Positions 5,577-7,108 of a DNA stretch of 7,108 nucleotides are shown here, piece after piece (position 1 is the stretch's first letter; each line of letters begins with the position of its first letter). The notes beneath the pieces were generated by a model, which was given only the letters and a program-made list of their open reading frames with translations, had not been told where the DNA came from and made no database searches. The stretch spans positions 1-7,108 of the forward strand of contig JASFWK010000112.1 in the NCBI GenBank assembly GCA_050049355.1. Direction: 5' to 3'. This DNA comes from JASFWK01 sp050049355 (GTDB lineage: Bacteria > Chloroflexota > Anaerolineae > B4-G1 > DUEL01). The position numbers and the translations under genes are program-made.

Positions 5577-6302
5577 GTGACATTTCGAACTCAAGAAGGG
5601 TTCACGGTTCCTTCCGTGACGGCCGAGCAGATGCGCGAGGTGGACCGCATCGCGGTGGAGGAATTTGGCTTGGGCATCCTGCAGATGATGGAGAACGCAG
5701 GCCGGAGTCTGGCGGAGAATGTCTTGGAGATGCTTGGCGGCGCCGATGGCGAGGTTGCGATCTTGGCAGGCTCAGGCGGGAACGGGGGTGGGGGCCTCTG
5801 CTGCGCGCGCCATCTGCTTAATCGTGGCCTTGAGGTACGGATCATACTCAGCAAGGAGTCGGAAGCGTTGTCCGGCGCGGCGCGCACTCAACTCGGAATC
5901 CTTCAAGCGGGGGGGCTTGGGTTGGTCGATCCCTCAAGAGCCGGGGACGCCCTTCGGCGCGCACAGGTCGTCGTGGATGCGCTCATCGGCTACAGTCTGC
6001 GCGGGGCACCAAAGGGGAGGGTGGCCGAACTGATCGACCTGTGCAACCGGTACGCGGCCGGGGTTCTCTCGCTCGACGTGCCCTCCGGCCTTCACGCCAC
6101 GACAGGGGAAGCGCCGGGAGCCGTCGTCCAACCGGACCGCACGTTGACCCTGGCTCTGCCCAAGACCGGCCTCCGAGACGTGCCGGGAGAGCTCTACCTG
6201 GCCGACATCGGCATTTCTCCGCGAGTCTTTCAGCGGCTCGGACTTCACTTCAGATCACCCTTTGGGAGGCGGTATTGGGTTCGATTGGAGGGTGCCGTGT
6301 AG
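5577..6302 (+). CDS. nnrE: Stand-alone NAD(P)H-hydrate epimerase (YjeF_N family)
   Basis: This 241-residue cytoplasmic enzyme belongs to the YjeF N-terminal family. It interconverts the R and S forms of hydrated NADH or NADPH so that a dehydratase can restore the coenzyme. Family segments appear in order: TAEQMREVDR (15-24), LQMMENAGRSLAE (35-47), the glycine-rich loop AGSGGNGGGGL (64-74) followed by CARHLLNRG, VVDALIGYSLRG (132-143), LSLDVPSGL with the likely catalytic Asp167, and TLALPKTGL (191-199). The usual loop is GNNGGDG; here it reads GGNGGGG, so one Asn and the Asp are replaced. The C-terminal ADP/ATP-dependent dehydratase domain (NnrD) found in many bifunctional bacterial versions is absent, and the protein ends near residue 241 as expected for the N-domain alone. 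Start is GTG at 5577, supported by GGGAGG upstream. The 305-base spacer and hairpin suggest that it is transcribed separately from the redox block. Altered loop residues leave room for a different ligand. Confidence 0.88.
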   Translation: MTFRTQEGFTVPSVTAEQMREVDRIAVEEFGLGILQMMENAGRSLAENVLEMLGGADGEVAILAGSGGNGGGGLCCARHLLNRGLEVRIILSKESEALSGAARTQLGILQAGGLGLVDPSRAGDALRRAQVVVDALIGYSLRGAPKGRVAELIDLCNRYAAGVLSLDVPSGLHATTGEAPGAVVQPDRTLTLALPKTGLRDVPGELYLADIGISPRVFQRLGLHFRSPFGRRYWVRLEGAV

Positions 6303-6331
6303 GGGAAGCTCGACCGCTTGAGCTTGGGCAG

Positions 6332-6356
6332 CTAGTCCAGCATCAGCTGAGACTAG
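6332..6356 (+). terminator. Bulged 10-bp hairpin after nnrE, possible terminator
   Basis: CTAGTCCAGC (6332-6341) pairs with GCTG and GACTAG (6346-6349 and 6351-6356) around an ATCA tetraloop, with one bulged A at 6350. It lies 29 bases after the stop codon of the epimerase gene. There is no U-tract after it, so termination is a guess. A structured leader of the downstream receiver gene is also possible. Confidence 0.4.
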
Positions 6357-6445
6357 ATGGATATTGTTGGGGTACTGAGCTCTGATCTTCTGGCGTCCAA
6401 GGTGGCCGGGACGCTGAGGCGGTAGGCGCGGCTTGCTGTCGTGAC

Positions 6446-6451
6446 TTGGAG
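6446..6451 (+). promoter_or_regulatory. Shine-Dalgarno site of the receiver-like gene
   Basis: TTGGAG ends ten bases before the ATG at 6462. It lies inside the open frame that could otherwise start at the GTG at 6441, and the GTG has no good site of its own, so the ATG is preferred. Confidence 0.4.
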
Positions 6452-6461
6452 TACCTTCCTG

Positions 6462-6833
6462 ATGACGAACGATGCCTGTGAGGTCTTGCTGGTTTCGGCT
6501 GAATGGCAATCTCGGGCGCTGCTGCTTGCGGAGCTTCAGGAGGGCGGCTACGGGGCAACCGCTCTGCCCGGAATGTCGCTGGCGCTGCGGGCCCTGGCCA
6601 CTGGGCGGGTTAGACCCGACGTCGTGCTGATCGAGGCGACCCCCGATCTCCACGTGCGCCCGATAAACGTCGAGCAGATGCTTGGACTCCTGGAGGGCGT
6701 CCCAGTGATACTGGTGGTGGGCGCATATGACGCAGCGGACTTCGAGCCGCTTCGTGAGCGGGTGGCGGCCCTGCTGAGGCGACCGATACGAGTAGGCAGC
6801 ATCGTCGCTGAGGTGCGCAACCTCTGCGATTGA
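6462..6833 (+). CDS. Degenerate response-regulator receiver-like protein
   Basis: This is a 123-residue single-domain protein with the alternating strand-helix pattern of a CheY-like receiver: strand CEVLLVS (6-12), helix SRALLLAELQEGGY (17-30), strand PDVVLIEA (52-59), strand PVILVVGAY (81-89), and a last segment LLRRPIRVGSIVAEV (104-118). The residues needed for phosphorylation are not there. The acidic pair after the first strand is Ala-Glu (SAE), the phospho-acceptor position is Glu58 instead of Asp, the Ser/Thr after strand four is replaced (VVG), and the invariant Lys before Pro is Arg107. It is therefore probably a pseudo-receiver that signals by binding or is constitutively in an active-like state (Glu mimics phospho-Asp). 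There is no output domain. The start at ATG 6462 follows TTGGAG. A GTG at 6441 would add seven residues. No partner kinase is visible. Assignment rests on fold pattern, so a different Rossmann-like small protein is possible. Confidence 0.7.
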   Translation: MTNDACEVLLVSAEWQSRALLLAELQEGGYGATALPGMSLALRALATGRVRPDVVLIEATPDLHVRPINVEQMLGLLEGVPVILVVGAYDAADFEPLRERVAALLRRPIRVGSIVAEVRNLCD

Positions 6834-7108
6834 GATTCGGCTTGCGGTGCAGTCTCCTTGCGATTGCGAGGGGCGCGCGCTCTCAAGCGGATGGCGAACG
6901 GGTGGCGGATTTGCGAATCTGGGCCTTGCTAGTTAGGCCTGCGCTGAGCAGTTGGAGCCTTGGTGTCGTTGTGGTGACCGGTAAGCTGGATGGGATGAGA
7001 GCGGCTGCCCGACGTGGGCTAAGTGGAGGAGCTGAGCCTGAGTTGGGTTGTTGATGCGGTGAATCTATGAGCCCCGGTGATCCGAAGCCTGTAGATGGAA
7101 GACCTCCG
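6834..7108. other. Terminal 275 bases without a supported gene
   Basis: No frame gives a recognisable protein. A short inverted repeat GGCCT/AGGCC (6922-6926 with 6935-6939) could be a weak hairpin after the receiver gene. An ATG at 7067 is open to the end of the window (14 codons, MSPGDPKPVDG...) but has no ribosome binding site, so a gene beginning here remains unproven. Confidence 0.45.

Larger units (their letters stand above)
6303..6461. other. Spacer with clustered inverted repeats
   Basis: This 159-base gap has no coding frame of its own. It contains AAGCTC/GAGCTT (6306-6311 with 6320-6325), the stronger hairpin at 6332-6356, and GCGTCC/GGACGC (6393-6398 with 6409-6414). Six-base stems arise often by chance in a window this long, so only the middle one stands out alone. 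The ribosome binding site of the next gene lies at the 3' end. Confidence 0.5.

Noticed and set aside
6830..7054. Open frame of 74 codons starting with TTG at the end of the receiver gene
   Set aside because: Rare start codon, no ribosome binding site and no protein family resemblance.
7067..7108. Possible start of the next gene at an ATG open to the window end
   Set aside because: No Shine-Dalgarno site and only 14 codons visible.
1..7108. CRISPR array, tRNA, rRNA, insertion sequence or phage genes
   Set aside because: No regularly spaced repeats, no tRNA-like cloverleaf, no transposase or integrase motifs were found on either strand.

Overview
This is a GC-rich bacterial window (roughly 60% GC by eye) in which every supported gene is on the + strand. 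Three separate lipoprotein signal peptides, purine-rich Shine-Dalgarno sites and the gene families (DUF3179 lipoprotein, CcdA-like membrane protein with an NPCG motif, glutaredoxin-thioredoxin reductase fusion, stand-alone YjeF_N epimerase) suggest a Chloroflexota- or actinobacteria-like environmental bacterium. This placement is tentative, because there is no rRNA or other marker gene.

Layout: (1) 91-4375 is a thiol-redox block. It holds a DUF3179 lipoprotein with a CPLC motif, an exported TlpA-like thioredoxin lipoprotein with CPAC, a CcdA/DsbD-type membrane thiol transporter with one Cys in each half, a broken stand-alone glutaredoxin gene, and an intact glutaredoxin-thioredoxin reductase fusion with CPDC, CATC and FAD/pyridine-nucleotide sites. 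(2) 4441-5271 encodes a lipoprotein with a fibronectin-III-like domain and a discoidin (F5/8 C) domain. (3) 5272-5576 is a spacer with a strong hairpin. (4) 5577-6302 encodes a stand-alone NAD(P)H-hydrate epimerase (NnrE/YjeF_N). (5) 6303-6461 is a spacer with several inverted repeats. (6) 6462-6833 encodes a small degenerate response-regulator receiver domain. (7) 6834-7108 contains no gene I can support.

The first block reads as a complete electron path from cytoplasm to cell surface: NAD(P)H to FAD, to CATC, to the fused glutaredoxin CPDC, to the CcdA-like membrane protein, to the TlpA-like lipoprotein, and possibly to the DUF3179 lipoprotein as client. The order of the steps is inferred from gene families and linkage. 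Only the cysteine motifs, signal peptides and membrane segments are seen directly. The most striking local feature is the glutaredoxin fossil at 2916-3189. It is a diverged paralogue of the glutaredoxin domain that begins immediately downstream, it has lost both active-site cysteines and its reading frame, and yet it keeps a strong ribosome binding site just after the ccdA-like stop codon.
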